The notes under the pieces are model-generated. The model was given only the letters and a program-made list of their open reading frames with translations. It made no database searches and was not told where the DNA came from. From Sipunculus nudus (taxonomy: Eukaryota > Annelida > Sipuncula > Golfingiida > Sipunculidae), in contig CM049318.1 in NCBI GenBank assembly GCA_026874595.1, positions 58,500,250 to 58,564,249 on the forward strand: 64,000 nt of DNA. The letters run 5' to 3'. A program made the position numbers and the translations under genes. This document shows, in pieces, positions 24,960-37,291 of this stretch; the first letter of the stretch is position 1, and every line of letters begins with the position of its first letter.

Positions 24960-25420
24960 GACGACCACATTTGACCAAAGAATAGTCTACCTTTTGGATA
25001 ACATTTAGCATATCAAGTTTGAAGAAGAAATAAACAGTTACTGGGTTACGAAAAAATCTTATGTTAATATATTAAGATATGTAACTGCTATGTTTTTCTT
25101 AGTTTTACTTCAGAAGTATGAACGATTCAATATTATCTCCTTTTTCGCTTCATTCTTAACAAATAAATATATATAGCCTAAATTTGCAAAGACAGAGCCA
25201 TTTATGTTGATAGGTCTGGCGACTTGGCAAACGCAAATGCTTTAACTCCGGCCCTGGCATTTCCAAAACATATGGCGGTCTCATACATTTTTATATTCCC
25301 ATACATTCTCTTCGGCAATCCATGAACACAATATCGACCATCTTAAACGTAATGTGAACTGATAGAACTTCTGCACATGCCCATTGCGCTTAATGAACAT
25401 AAACTGTCTGGTAGGTCAAA
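24960..25420. other. Non-coding; contains a short dispersed repeat
   Basis: Bases 25012-25068 (ATCAAGTTTGAAGAAGAAAT, then AACAGTTACTGGGTTACG and AAAAAATC) recur almost identically at 34917-34973. Nothing else was recognised. Confidence 0.5.
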
Positions 25421-25424
25421 ATTG

Positions 25425-25905
25425 ATATTATTTACCAATAGAAATCATTGTTCTTGGGTTGAAGGGTCTCTCTTTGCGCCCACTGACAAATCAACAAAAC
25501 AATGTATTAACTAAACAAAAACTAGGAATCAATAGTTGATCCGAGCTGTTATTTGCATGGCAATAATTAAAATATCTTATACCCATTACAAGGGCAGGTA
25601 AAATAAGATTGGCATTAATCCAACTTTTTGACATGGATCAACAAGTGAGTCAAAATTTTCATTGTTTGCCAATTGAAATCATTGTTCTTGGGCTGAAGGG
25701 TCTCTCTTTCCGTCAACTGACAAATCAACCAAACAATGTATTAACTAAACAAAAACTAGAAATCAATAGTTGATCCGAGCTGTTATTTGCATCAAAAAAA
25801 TTAATATATCTGATACCCATTTCAAGAGCATGTGAAATTAGATGAGCATTAATCTAACTTTTTGACATAGAACAACAAATGGCCCAAACTTTTGTTGCGT
25901 TTGCT
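25425..25905. repeat. Tandem duplication, two units of 234 bp
   Basis: GAAATCATTGTTCTTGGG starts at 25441 and again at 25675. Both units continue through GAAGGGTCTCTCTTT, CAATGTATTAACTAAACAAA and TCAATAGTTGATCCGAGCTG to CTTTTTGACAT. The two copies are very similar, so the event is relatively young. Confidence 0.85.
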
Positions 25906-25924
25906 AACCTCGTGAGATGATGTA

Positions 25925-26790
25925 TCAACAATGCAAATAAGGTCAGTATTGGAAGACGGGATCAAGAAGGGATCAGATATTCGCCTATGGCATAATCTAA
26001 AACCTAGATCATTACTCTGGATGCTTTAGACTAAAGACCGAAATATTGCCTTATAATAACATAAATTCAGACGATTTTTGATCAGACATGATCAACAAAT
26101 GATATTGGAGCAAAGTTGTGACAAAAACCAGTCAGTGGAGAAACGGGAATTTTAAAATGACCAATATTCCATAACCTAGAACATCGCACTTTCTAAAAAA
26201 GTGTTTCGCTCAGATAAAATTATAAGGTTGTAATGATATAATATCTTCAGTTGTCTAAATGTAATGAAGGACTGCAGTACTACACTGTGTAGTGTAAATA
26301 GGTTGAAGGGTAAAATTAAAAAGCTCTCCCTGCACCCGCGGGCCTACATAAAACTAACATTTTGCGGTTTCTTAAGTATTTGATCACATGTTTAATATTA
26401 ACGAAATAAGAAAAGTTGCAACATGTAAAACACAAGATGGCAGAGGATCAAGCAGCCAAAACGCATTTGTTCCTACAATGACCCAACGTGATAGGTTGTT
26501 GCTTATGACGTTTTAGCAGTCACGTTTAGCTTTGTAAAATCCAAAATGGCGCCAAATATGACAAATTAATTTTAGTCATCACAAGTAAATAATTTTTACA
26601 GACACAACTTTTTGGTGCGATTATTTGACTGAGTGAAACCTAGATTTGTTTGTGTTCCTTAATTTGACTATATCACATTTTGGATATAAAAGGGGTAAGA
26701 AAGAAATGGTGGAAAACTTAAATGATGGAATGTAGGGCGGCATAGAATGACTTTATTTTAAATTGCCATGACAGGGTTTTTTATATAGCG
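25925..26790. repeat. Duplicated segment D4, copy 1 (partner 57.00-57.78 kb)
   Basis: Shared landmarks in order with 57005-57775 are TGCAAATAAGGTCAGTATTG, GATCAAGANGTGATCAGATA, CACTGTGTNNTGNAAATAGG, AAAATGGNGNCCAATATGAC, GAGTCATCACANGTAAAT, TATATCACATTTTGGATATA and GGGCGGCATAG. It is non-coding in both places. The block sits inside what would be an intron if the TSP1 gene model is right. Confidence 0.7.
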
Positions 26791-26871
26791 GTGGTCCTTT
26801 GACCGTCGTCCGTCGGGTTTTCCGTCAGTCCTAAGGGACGTCTGTTAACAGGGCACGTTTTGAAACCGTTC
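26787..26871 (-). repeat. Dispersed repeat arm, inverted partner at 22335-22430
   Basis: This is the reverse complement of the 22.3-kb arm. It follows directly on D4 copy 1, while D4 copy 2 at 57.78 kb lacks it, so it was probably added (or lost) after the duplication. Confidence 0.5.
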
Positions 26872-27194
26872 GACCTACCAATCCGACATTCAACATTCGG
26901 TTAGATGTTATTCCATCAAAATCATATTGTTACACTTCAAGATTGCCTACTATCAAAACCAATGGTGTTATTTTGTTCATATTTATCATAACTATTTATC
27001 TTAAAGTTTTCTATGTACACACAAGAAATTCGGTTTATATTAGGTATATTTTTTTAAGGAGTCCCAACATATTTTATATTGTCAAAAAAAGGGAAAGCTT
27101 TTAACCCACTTTACATGGTAAACGTTGAAGTTAGTGAGCCTTTCTCAAGCATGTAACTGTGTCCAATTAGGATTTAATTATATACCTGAAATTT

Positions 27195-28973
27195 CAGGGC
27201 TCAAAAAAATTCCAAAACCGTACTGACCCTGAAGGACTAGTGAACTGGAAATTTTACTCGCCCTTAACATTTTTTTGCCCTTAAAAAATTAATAAGAAAG
27301 CATAAGGCAACCTCAAAGAGATTTCTGTATTGTTATTATGTTGTTTAACCTGTTAATTAAGTACTGCTGTGAAATTTTACTGTCCCTTTAACGTAAGGCA
27401 TGGCCACTTTAAGTCTGGTGCGAGAATAAAAGTGTGTTTATTTTGAACAATTTTTGTTATCTACGTGCAAGGCTATCAAAACTATAATAAATAAATGTGT
27501 AAATAATAGAAAACTAAATTATGCAAAAAATTCTGTGTTTCCAAAAGAAATAGGGTAGGTAGGTAGATAAAGGTTATGGATTTATACTGTATCTCTTCTT
27601 GGATAAAAGAAAAAAATAACTTAGTGTTTTGATACTACTAGCAACATATTGAGATGTATGCTTGCCATTCAGTTTTAAGTGCTTTGCTAACAATCCCTAC
27701 CCAGTCGAACGCAGTCGGGATAAATGGGCCAAACAGATTGAATGTCCCAGGTGCACAGGGACCACATCGAGATTGGGAGAATTTGACCTTTTCCTACTCA
27801 TGGGTAACTGGTTGGGAGAATGCTGTTAGGTCCGATCTTCTGGCGGGTCTTTCTAAACTGAAGACATAAATCCGTTATTTCTGTCCAAGTTGCAAACAAT
27901 TTTAGCAAAGTTTTGTCATAAAGTTGAGTCATGTTCACTTATTCATCATTTAATTTTGTACATGATTTGAGCGTGCACCCCTCAGAAATCTATATGCATG
28001 TCCAAATTTGTGCTTAAATTACGTTCTGCAGTACGAGAATGGGAGCCCAGGAAAAGTACAGACTTAAAGAGTAAATGACATCTTCTGTTACAGTTGTTAT
28101 CGATTTGTTCAATTTGACACACAAGTCGTCAATTTCTTTACTACATATAGCGACACCATATGTGGCATTTTGGCGGGGGGGTTATTTCTTTTAAACGCCC
28201 ACGTGATATCGTTTCAGCGGACAAAACGGAAATTCTAAAACTTTCAGAATTGACAGTGGGACAAAGATTTAACGACGATAATTCTATATGCCGTAAATTT
28301 AGACTTAGGTAAGATTTTACATGCGAATAAGACGACAAAATATTCATAACCTATGCACGATCTCATCATATTTGCAGGTAAAAACTTGTCTAAAGCTATG
28401 TGTAAGGGGATGTCTGTTCAAATGAAACTCCCCGAAAATTCTCCGACTCTATGCCAATTTTCCGATTGTTAGGAAATCGCTTCATGCTCGAGTAAACAGG
28501 CAAATGAAGGGACAGAAAAAGAGTTTGATTCATTTAAAAAAAGTGATAAATTATATCACATTAGCAGACAGAAGTAAAAGTATTTGTTAATGCTAAATGT
28601 TTCACGAATTCCTTTGTTGTTTTACACACGGGGAACGATCATAAACCGCAAAAATATGAGATTATTGAACGAAATTGACGGTTGCCTGCTTTTGCCAGTT
28701 TTAGTACGTGAATGTTTCAATAAAATTGCTTGCGTCGCAGGGTTTTTCTTTAGGGTCGGTCGCGTAACTAGAAACAAAGACAATTTTTTTCCTTTGCCCT
28801 CCAGCATTTCTCAGACAAAAATTCACTTGGAAAATAACATGAAGAAACCATCCTTCATAATTCTAAGATTTGAAGTGCACTCGCCCGGTAGATCGAGTAG
28901 TCTCCGAAAATCGCCCGAAATTACTGAATTTGCACTCGAGAATGCGAGCGGCGAGTGCAATTTTCAAGCCCTG
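27195..28973. mobile_element. Possible hAT-like non-autonomous element
   Basis: The left boundary reads CAGGGCTCAAAAAAATT. The right boundary, reverse-complemented, reads CAGGGCTTGAAAATT, and ACTCGCC words follow near both ends. CAGGG termini are typical of hAT transposons. Flanking words are CCTGAAAT (27185-27192) and CCTGAAAA (28974-28981), a possible 8-bp target duplication with one mismatch, although two extra T bases separate the left word from CAGGG. No transposase is recognisable inside. The 139-codon frame at 28584-29003 runs through the right end and is not protein-like. The 71-codon frame at 27654 is unrecognised. Confidence 0.4.
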
Positions 28974-28984
28974 CCTGAAAAAAG

Positions 28985-29660
28985 CTTAATATTTTTACAT
29001 TAGTTTTTTTTTATAAAAATGTTAAATCATTACTTTAAACTATGCTAAAATTTTACGAAATTAAGCTGAATGCGGTGACTCATGGGTCCCTCTTCCTTGT
29101 AAAGCATATCAGACTGTTGAGAGAAAGTAATGTACTTAATGCAGTCGCAAAAATTCACCTCTAACGAGGGACAATTTCACATCGCGCGGTTTGTAGTAAG
29201 CACAAGGAATTGCTTTAATATATGTCTAAAATATATATTTTCACAACATAACCACCCCCATCCCGACACCCCTCCCCCACCCTTCGTTGTATGTTTCCCA
29301 CTACAATCACGAACACCAGTTTTATTACTATTTTTCTTAAAATGCAATGTTTCCACAGTCACGCGTGTAAATGACTTGGTTTTATTTACATATTTTTTCT
29401 ACTTTTACTATGACATTGTCCCACCAATAGATAAAAAGTATTATATTTATATTTACTCTTTGTGTAACATACAAAATTCCTTTTATTTTTCCTGGCAATA
29501 ATCTGAGGGCAATTTTATGAACTATTTCTAGAATAGCTCAATTTTTACACTGAATACACTTATGAAAAATAGTTTTAAATACCTAATTTAAACACTAAGG
29601 AATCTGGAATGGACATCTAATATAATCCCTGCTTATATTTTATAAGAAAGTGATTAAGTT
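28985..29660. other. Non-coding, nothing recognised
   Basis: A C-rich stretch at 29250-29282 and A+T-rich sequence. The 123-codon frame at 29130-29501 is low-complexity and has no domain. Confidence 0.35.
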
Positions 29661-30430
29661 TGAACTAACACTTGGTCATGTATCCCCTGCCTGGCCTCGC
29701 AATTCATTCCCCGTCTAGTCTTACATCTATTAGAGGTAATTTATTCTTCCTCCGGCCGCTCCTCTATCTTAGTCCATTTATTTCCTCTCTGTGTACGCTT
29801 CTGTTTTAGGCCACGTATCCCCTGTCTGGCCTCGTATCTTATATAGCCCATTTATTCCCGGTCTAGCTTCGGATCTATTATAGGTCTTTTATTCCCGTTC
29901 TGGTGTTCCCTCTCTGGTCTTGCATCTATTACATTCTAATCATTCCCTGTCTGGTCTCGCATTAATCATAGTCTATTTATTCCCTCTGTGGCATCGCATC
30001 TGTCATAGGCCAATTATTCAGTCTTACCTCGAATCAATTATGGTCTATTTATTCCCTCTCTGTCCTCGCATCTGATATAGCCATCTCTTAAGGACACTTA
30101 ATCTTTGTCGTGCCAAGCCTCTATTTATTCAATTTATTCCCGATCTGGCCTCCCATTTGATATAGACCATTTATTTCCTGTCGGGCCTCGCAATTATTAT
30201 AGACTAATTATTCCCTGTCTGGCCTCGCATCTGTTATAGGTCATCTATTCCTAGTCTGGTCTCTAATCTATAATAGGCCATTTATGAAATATCTGGCCTC
30301 GTATCTATTATAGGCCTTACATGTATTATTGGTAATATATTCGTCGTCTCTCCACGTAATTAAAAGGCCATTTCATCAATATCTGCCCTCGCATCTATTA
30401 TAGGTCTCGCATCTATTGTCTCTTATTTTT
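29660..30430. repeat. Minisatellite, unit about 40 bp, roughly 18-19 degenerate units
   Basis: The unit is close to CATTTATTCCCTGTCTGGCC followed by TCGCATCTATTATAGG. It repeats continuously with substitutions and small indels, ending in a T-run at 30428. Adjacent units differ from each other, so the array is not freshly expanded. Stop codons and length changes rule out a coding repeat. Confidence 0.85.
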
Positions 30431-30577
30431 TTTTTTTTTCTCATAACTGTCTGAATCCTGGCATAATTAAGGGAAAGCAGGTGCACTTGTGCCTCATAAT
30501 GATTGTTGGCGCAAACTACACACTTTCTTCGTATTTACCATCTTTGCGACTTTTCTTTGCGTCACAGGTCTGAAGGG

Positions 30578-31330
30578 CGATTTAATTTGGTATTGGACTG
30601 AAATTGTGCATTCCCTAGATCTTGGATTTCTGATACTTACGACTGATAGCGCCATCTGCAATCTTTTTCTCATGGCGTACATCGGTGCTATTGCTGGTGG
30701 TAAAAATCATTAATATCTCAGGAGTAGTTAAATGCATCGTCATCAAATCTGATATCAAAATCCATCCATGTTTGATAGTTTTCTTACACATATGGCAAGT
30801 GGCGTAACCTAAAATAACGTATTAATAGAATACATCCAAGATATATTTCCGGAACGTTTTGACGAAACCGCCAGATAGTCTGCATATGAAGAAATACCTT
30901 AATTTCGTAAACAAACATTGATCACATTTTCTCATACAATAGACTGGTGGCTCCATCTACAATCACGTACTTGTACTTTTTTCCGTCTTTTTCGGGATTT
31001 TGCATCTTGACAGATTTTGTATAGCTTTATCTTGTATACAAGACTGCGGGTTCCACCTACAAACGTTTGGCGTTCCATCTATGCATTATGGTCATGGTGA
31101 AATTACTTATCTCACGGTGGTGTTGAATATTGTGCATGCCCATCCATCTTAGATAGCTTTCTCACATACAGGATAGGTGGCACCACCTACATATTGTAAT
31201 ATAATAAAATACATTGTATCGTAGGTATATCGGATAGAAATTTCGCATGTCATTTGATCTAGCACAGCATAATATTCAAACCTATGACCGTTGCCACCTA
31301 CCTTTTTTTAGTTTCGTTCATCCATGGGTT
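30578..31330. repeat. Dispersed repeat D6, copy 2
   Basis: Phrases ACTGAAATTGTGCATT, GATAGCGCCATCTGCAATC, GGCGTACATCGG, AATATCTCAGGAGTAGTT, and GGTGGCACCACCTAC follow the order seen at 14.4 and 58.7 kb. The copy contains at least two internal units. It is non-coding. Confidence 0.65.
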
Positions 31331-31472
31331 ATACTAAACTTCGGCTTCTCGGACAATACAAATTTGGAGTGCTGTAATACCTAAGACCTGTAATATCTTG
31401 GCGTTCCTCTTGATAAAAATATATTAAATAAGTAGTATATCCTGGTATGTAAAAGGGTAACAAGAAAAGTGG

Positions 31473-31558
31473 CATAATCTTTCATTTAGAATATGCCGAT
31501 TATTCTTTAGCAGGAAAGACATAATCTTTCATTTAGAATATGCTATTCTTTAGCAGGC
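31473..31558. repeat. 47-bp direct tandem duplication
   Basis: CATAATCTTTCATTTAGAAT and the following ATTCTTTAGCAGG occur at 31473 and 31520. The second unit lacks six bases (CCGATT). The near-identity points to a recent slippage event. Confidence 0.85.
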
Positions 31559-31559
31559 G

Positions 31560-32550
31560 AGGACAACTCAAATTTCTCCTGTGACATCATGGTTGGTCTG
31601 TTGAAGGTAAAATTGATGAATCGAAGATTTTAACAGGCTATGACGCCATTGCCCATTTTTCCAGATGTTAACAGTGCAGTAAATAAGGAACGACGAATAA
31701 AGTCCAATAATCTTGGGGGAAACGCCCTTTCCCTCTGACGTAATGACCAACCAGCAGGTCATAAAAGCTTTACTTTTGATTCTCACATTTACAACTCATG
31801 GTGAGGGTTTTTGTCTAAGCTGAAGTATATGCAACGCTGCACCGGCTCATTAAGTATCCTTCAAATATAATGTTCTTATCCGAGATTCGTTCTATGTATG
31901 CTTAGATGACAGCTCCTCAGACTAAATGCAATGTTATCTTATTTTCTGCCAAATAAAGACAGATTATAGAACTCGTCATATTCATGACGGTTTGGTCCAA
32001 AAGAAGTGAGGGTGATTCAGTACCTGAGCGTTGTTTGTCAAAGATGGTTGCTTTGGTTAAAGACTTCAGTCATGGCCAGGACTAGGCGACGGCGGATCGT
32101 TATCAAATACCCAGGTGCAGATCAGTTTCTAGAAAGGCCATAGACTTGTTAATTATTGCTGCTACAGACCATTGCAGTATCTGACTTTGGTGCTGAAATC
32201 AGGTTTCAGGAAAAATGTGTATCTTCATATATAAAGGTACGGGACTTCTGACCCCAATCGGTTTGGGAATGTTTCGGCTAATGGACTCCATAAATCCAAT
32301 ATTTATAAATGCACGCACCCTATCTTTGGATATGTTTAAAATAGACTAAAATGCGCTGCCCAGGTTTATCAATCGTTCCCGAGAAAAAAAAGAGCCTAAC
32401 CCTCAATATGCTCAAAATGGGTCATACCCAATATATTTTTTTGGCCAGCTTTTGTTTCATAGGATGTTTTACCAGGATATCTGGAAAGTAAGACATTTCT
32501 GAATGCAATTACTTTATACGATATAAATAAAACACCAGCGTTATAGCCCA
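31560..32550. other. Non-coding, nothing recognised
   Basis: No protein-like frame, tRNA, or terminal repeats. The 72-codon frame at 31568-31786 has no family features. Confidence 0.35.
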
Positions 32551-32554
32551 AATG

Positions 32555-33199
32555 TCAGCTATCCAAAATATTAAACGTCATACCATGGGATCCATTTCCC
32601 ATTTTAAAGCAGACCAGATCTTTTGAAGGTGACCTACATAAATATCTCAGGGCATAAAATGACCTGTATAAACAATCGTCGTCTAAGCTAAACCTAAATG
32701 CACACTTTACTTTCACATTATGGTCTCCGCCAGGAGTGTATGCATAAATTCCCGCTCGTGTTTGTGTGTTTGTTTGTTTTGGTGTGGTACTGATCACAAA
32801 ATGGAATACCATTGAAGGCAAAATCAGCCTCATTTCATGAGCTTGAAGCTTGTTATTTTGGTTGTTCGAGATTGAGGGAGATGGAGTTATTATGCTTATG
32901 AGAATAAACCAGTTCTTTGCCTCATCTGCAAATTCGCCTGCAACCTGACTTGAATGGTCACTTTTACATGACCCTCTAATGCAAGCAGTTTTGGACGTAC
33001 AGTTACAACAAAGAAAAATACGCCGGATGTGGGACAATTTATGGTAACTTGTCCTGTACACTAGCATTAGAATAGCGCTGCCTATAAGATAAGTATACAC
33101 ATAGCTTGGCCTCATTTGATTATTCAAGTTTAAGCGACACGCCGTCAATACTAAACGTTTGTGGTTGTATATCACCAGGCACTTTGAAGGTACACCCAA
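32555..33199 (-). CDS. Unrecognised 214-codon open frame
   Basis: This is the second-longest open frame of the window and does not overlap any repeat that I can identify. The predicted protein is basic. It has one hydrophobic stretch near residues 34-48 (YVYTYLIGSAILMLVYR) that could span a membrane, a run of Cys at about 62-80 (RIFLCCNCTSKTACIRG), and no domain that I recognise. It begins at an arbitrary Met. No splice borders, TATA box or polyadenylation signal were found at convincing positions. The amino-acid mix (many Ser, Tyr, Cys and Ile) resembles non-coding translation. It may be chance, an old transposon piece, or a single exon of a fast-evolving gene. Confidence 0.2.
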   Translation of the reverse strand: MGVPSKCLVIYNHKRLVLTACRLNLNNQMRPSYVYTYLIGSAILMLVYRTSYHKLSHIRRIFLCCNCTSKTACIRGSCKSDHSSQVAGEFADEAKNWFILISIITPSPSISNNQNNKLQAHEMRLILPSMVFHFVISTTPKQTNTQTRAGIYAYTPGGDHNVKVKCAFRFSLDDDCLYRSFYALRYLCRSPSKDLVCFKMGNGSHGMTFNILDS

Positions 33200-33349
33200 T
33201 GGTCGGTCGCTCAGATTGAGATATCATTGTTCTCCAATTATGTCAGTTCTAAAGCCGTACACATGAACAGGATGTGATTAATCAGGGCACCAGATCTTAA
33301 TATAAAACAACAAAATGCAGAATTTTTTTTCCTGCTGTATATTAAAAAT

Positions 33350-33750
33350 TGCCATATTCGGCTCTGTTGTTGATTCACTGAAACAAATAACTCACTGCTT
33401 CACCATCATGCCTTACAAAATGGACATAGCTAAACGACATGACAACTTACTCATGTTCCCTAAAGCATGCGATCATATGTGAACATGTAGTTATTCTTTT
33501 TCTTGAAAGACCGGCGGCAATTCCACGTGAAGCAATATCAGCTAACTCTCATTCAAGGGTTCCATTTATTAAACATATCTCCACAGAAACTTAATTCTAC
33601 ATGAATAAACTTTGTCCAAAAAAACGCCTGATATAATGGTATCAATTATATGTATACATTATATGTATAATTTTATATGATCTTTTATTTTAGCTTTCAG
33701 CGCAGCGAGTCGTCAATTATAACAGTTTGTGGTGGTAGAATAAATCATAC
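33350..33750. repeat. Duplicated segment D5, copy 1 (partner 56.61-56.94 kb)
   Basis: GGCTCTGTTGTTGATTCA, CACCATCATGCCTTACA, CAACTTACTCATG, GCGATCATATG, ACATGAATAAACTTTG and TTTTAGCTTTC with GAGTCGTCAATTA recur in the same order at 56615-56940. It is non-coding. Confidence 0.7.
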
Positions 33751-36010
33751 GGATATACGCCTAATGGTCGTTAGTCTGCAAGTAAAACTAAATATGCTGT
33801 AAATATGAATCAGATTGGCTATATTGATGACATGCTGGTATACATTTTAGATTGTTTTTAACCTCTAAATCTTACGAAAAAGAAATCCTAAAACATGAAA
33901 TGACAACATTAAAACACCTTACAAACGTTTACTATTTCTTCCAATTATATGTTAACGTTTACGTATTCTTTTTCTTACAAGGCCTTTACAAAGTGCATGT
34001 AAAACGCTATCAATGGACTCACATTTAAGGATTCCTTTGATTTAACATATTATAAAAACAAATGAATCCCTGTCAGGAAGCTATGTCAAAAGAACAAGAG
34101 ATAATGGAATCAGTTATATGTATATGTTATAATTATAGATATAATTGCAATAATATATGATATTTTCATATATAAATAATTAAATATATATCAGGTTTGA
34201 CTGCCCAAAGCAAAAGAAACACAAATGAATATGACGAAAGCCACGGTTTGAGATTACCCCGATTAGCAAAGTATCCAATTGTCTGATGCTGACAGATATA
34301 AAAATGTTTTACATAATTTACCTAATAAACATTGGTTTTTGATAGTCTGATAGTCTCACAAAGTAATTTGGAAACAAGAGGCTGATTCATTTTGGCGAAA
34401 TATTGAGGAATGGAACGCATAATTTCATTTATTACAAATCAGAATCAGCGCTCATGCTGAATTCCTTCGTTTTGGCTCATTAACTCTCCTAAGCAAGAGG
34501 TGAATCAAAACTACTACGATGTTAGGATCCCCTTGAGGACCTCGTGGTCCAGAATGCATTAGAATGGCGATTGCGCTGACTCTGATATTTATATTTGTAT
34601 TGACCTCAACATATTACCAGCCGAAAGGTATTGGCATGAAGACTCATGATTTCTCACACTGCTCACGTTAAGTTCATCACCTTTGCGTAAATCGTTATAC
34701 AAAGAATTAGTTTACACATATTAGATGAATTTGTAGTAAAATTATATTATAAATTATTAGTAAGTTGTTGTATTTTTGCATCAGATAATTCGAAGTATTT
34801 TACGATAATTATTACTAAAATAGGCCCCCTTCTTCCGATGTATATGGTCACATTACAAGGCCACGACCAACAGGGTCATGGTCAAAATCTAACAACGTGA
34901 ATGAACCGATTCGTGTATCAAGTTTGAAGAAGAAATAAACAGTAACTGGGTTACGAAAAAATCCTATACATTCGCAATGTGACATTGAAGAATAATGTCA
35001 ACTTGACCAGTTTTAAAAAAAGGTCCGTTTTTAAAAGTTAAGAGTTTCACAAAAATCTTATATATTAGTAGATTTGATCATCAACACCAATCCCATGCTC
35101 ATCAGTCTTCAAACATGTCTGAGACCTTCGTGGAAAAATTTGTGTATCAGATTTGATGAAATTATATGGCGTACCAAAAGAAATGAACAATTGCCGTTCT
35201 TATAGCAATGATGCCATTGTCATGAGGCATTACGGCCTTTATTCAAATTCGAGGGAATCGTCAGGTCCTCGGAGTGCCCTTTGACGCCCTTATATGCAAA
35301 TATCAAGGATTCACCATATGGTCATTACAGGGCTTTAGTGATAAGAGCTGGCACTGAGTTACGTCTTTTGGTACATGGAATCACGTTATATTTTAGACAT
35401 TTTAGTTGCAAACATAAATACTGGCTACCTCATCTGCTTCTTGTTTACGCGCTATGACCCCAAATCCGCTAACTCTGACATGTGGTGGCGAGCCTACCGT
35501 TCTCTATTCTGTAACTAACTTCGAATTCACGATTGCCATTCCTGCACGGCCTGCTCTCTTGCCTGAGCAACCTTGCTCTGAGCACACCTCTGAAGATCCT
35601 CCCCGTATAACTCATTGCCCGAACTGTGAAAGTCTATGGCCTATTCAACAGGTCATAGTTATAGGAGACCGCCTCACGCGGACGCACAAACCTACGCTAG
35701 AACTACAGGGCCAACGACCCGACTAAACTCTATGCTACCATTACACCTACTGTGACACCACACGGAGTAACTGACGTTAACGAACTCTGACCTAAAATGG
35801 TAAACGGACCCTCAAAAACAAGGACCCCCATAGGTACACAGCACACAATGACCCTGTCCGGCGAACCGACTCTCGTTTAAATAAATACAAAGATATAGCT
35901 GAACCAAAAAATAAAATGACCCATAATTAAACAAAATGGACGAAATCCACTTCATGACACTCTGAGAAATTACAACATACGATCTACATGATATACAGAC
36001 ATAAAAATAC
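33751..36010. other. Non-coding; short dispersed repeat at 34917, otherwise unrecognised
   Basis: 34917-34973 repeats 25012-25068. ATGGNATCANTTATATGTATA occurs at 33637 and 34107, hinting at an internal duplication of about 470 bp. The G+C-richer stretch 35440-35830 (90-codon frame at 35454-35726) stands out in composition but matches no domain that I know. It could be an old element. Confidence 0.4.
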
Positions 36011-36730
36011 GATCGATCATGCACAAACAGCAATTAGCTCTGTATAATGGGAGGTGACTGTATAATTGGTCAGATGATGAGGGCGATCCTCGGTTAATAC
36101 CCACAGTAACCTGGTCCTCCCATTGCCCTCTTGTAAAGTAAACAACCGAGTCACGATATTGACACTGCCGTTGCATATAAGATTCAACTGAATGTCTCTT
36201 TGGCCTGTGTCGGTCAACGGATTTAAATTAGATTTTCAATTATTTTATTTATGAAAATATGACACTGGAAACTTTTAACTATACATCTTTGAAGGTCTAA
36301 TGTAAATCTCCTTGGATACGTAAGAATTAGGCCATGGCGACATATATTCTGCAACTACTGGCCACAAACATGTATTTTAGCACCATGAGAATCAGACTGG
36401 GTCATAATGTTCTAACATGACATCCAAGGAGGACATGGGAAACATGTAATTAGGTCATGGTTACCGATATTCTGCAAACTGTGGGCAAAAACATGATTTT
36501 GAGCACCATGAGTGTCAGATGGACACAAATTGCATCCAATAGGAATAGAATCTACCAGTGATAAAGTCGATTCCACAATATGCGAATCAGAGTAGAGCCT
36601 GAGTCCCAACCACTCGAGTCCAAGTCCGCATCCATTAAGTTAAAGTACAGATCCGCCATCTTAGATTCCGAGTTTTTTTTTGGAAATTCGAGTCCAAGTC
36701 CAAGTCCGATCCCATAACATCTTATTTTAA
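36010..36730. repeat. Duplicated segment D1 edge plus D2, copy 2
   Basis: CAATTAGCTCTGTATAATGG (36027) matches the left part of the 61.5-kb block. GAGTCACGATATTGACACTG and CCGTTGCATATAAG (36151) match 62505-62540. CCTGTGTCGGTCAACGG (36204) matches 10112. Two satellite units lie at 36321 and 36449, and GAGTCCNAGTCC-rich sequence at 36600-36710 matches 11170-11290. The roughly 0.9-kb body of D1 present in the other two registers is missing here. Confidence 0.65.
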
Positions 36731-37034
36731 AGCACTTTGAAGTTAGAATCAGGGATCATCATGTTCGTTTAGGTCAATTTAAAAAAATTAAAATTGAATT
36801 ACATTTTACCCCACTTACCCCAAATGCAGACTTTTTGTATTCTACTTTTATAAATAATTTTTAAGTCTAACCCCAATCCTGCCCCCCATTTATAGGTAAC
36901 AAATTCCGCTAAATAGATATAAATAAAAAACTACTTATTTATGACTCTTAAACATGTCTTGCCTAACATATACATATTATGCCATCTTCCTGAATAAATC
37001 ACCCTATCCAGCATACTCGAAGTGTTCCGAAAGT

Positions 37035-37135
37035 ATACCCGCATACATAAATACACACATACATATACATATATATTTATATACATATATATATATATTT
37101 ATATATATAAATTAATAAATAGATAAATACATTTA
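37035..37135. repeat. A+T simple repeat (TA/TACA)
   Basis: Mixed TACATA, ATATAT and ATAAAT words of about 100 bases. It lies downstream of the stop end of the minus-strand LINE fragment. Confidence 0.8.
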
Positions 37136-37291
37136 TACATGAACATATACCTACGCGCGTTTCCTGGCTATGGTTAATATTCTATTTGTCTTGAACATAA
37201 GGATGCCATTTTCTCCAAAAAGTATATACTTTATATTTTTTGTGCATTAATATATTCAACTTTTACACACCTCCGAACAAAATTGTAACTT

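Noticed and set aside
22335-26871. A single 4.5-kb transposon bounded by the inverted arms
   Set aside because: The arms are only about 70 percent alike, other complete elements lie between them, and the same style of repeat occurs alone near 63 kb. Two independent copies is simpler.
28584-29003. 139-codon open frame as a gene
   Set aside because: It runs into the CAGGG-type element end, has no domain, and its C-terminus is translated terminal repeat.
29660-30430. CRISPR-like alternation of repeats and spacers
   Set aside because: The units are continuous and degenerate, with no unique spacers of constant length, and the DNA is animal. It is a minisatellite.
35454-35726. 90-codon frame in a G+C-richer patch
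   Set aside because: Composition is unusual but there is no domain, splice support or repeat relationship. It was left as unassigned sequence.
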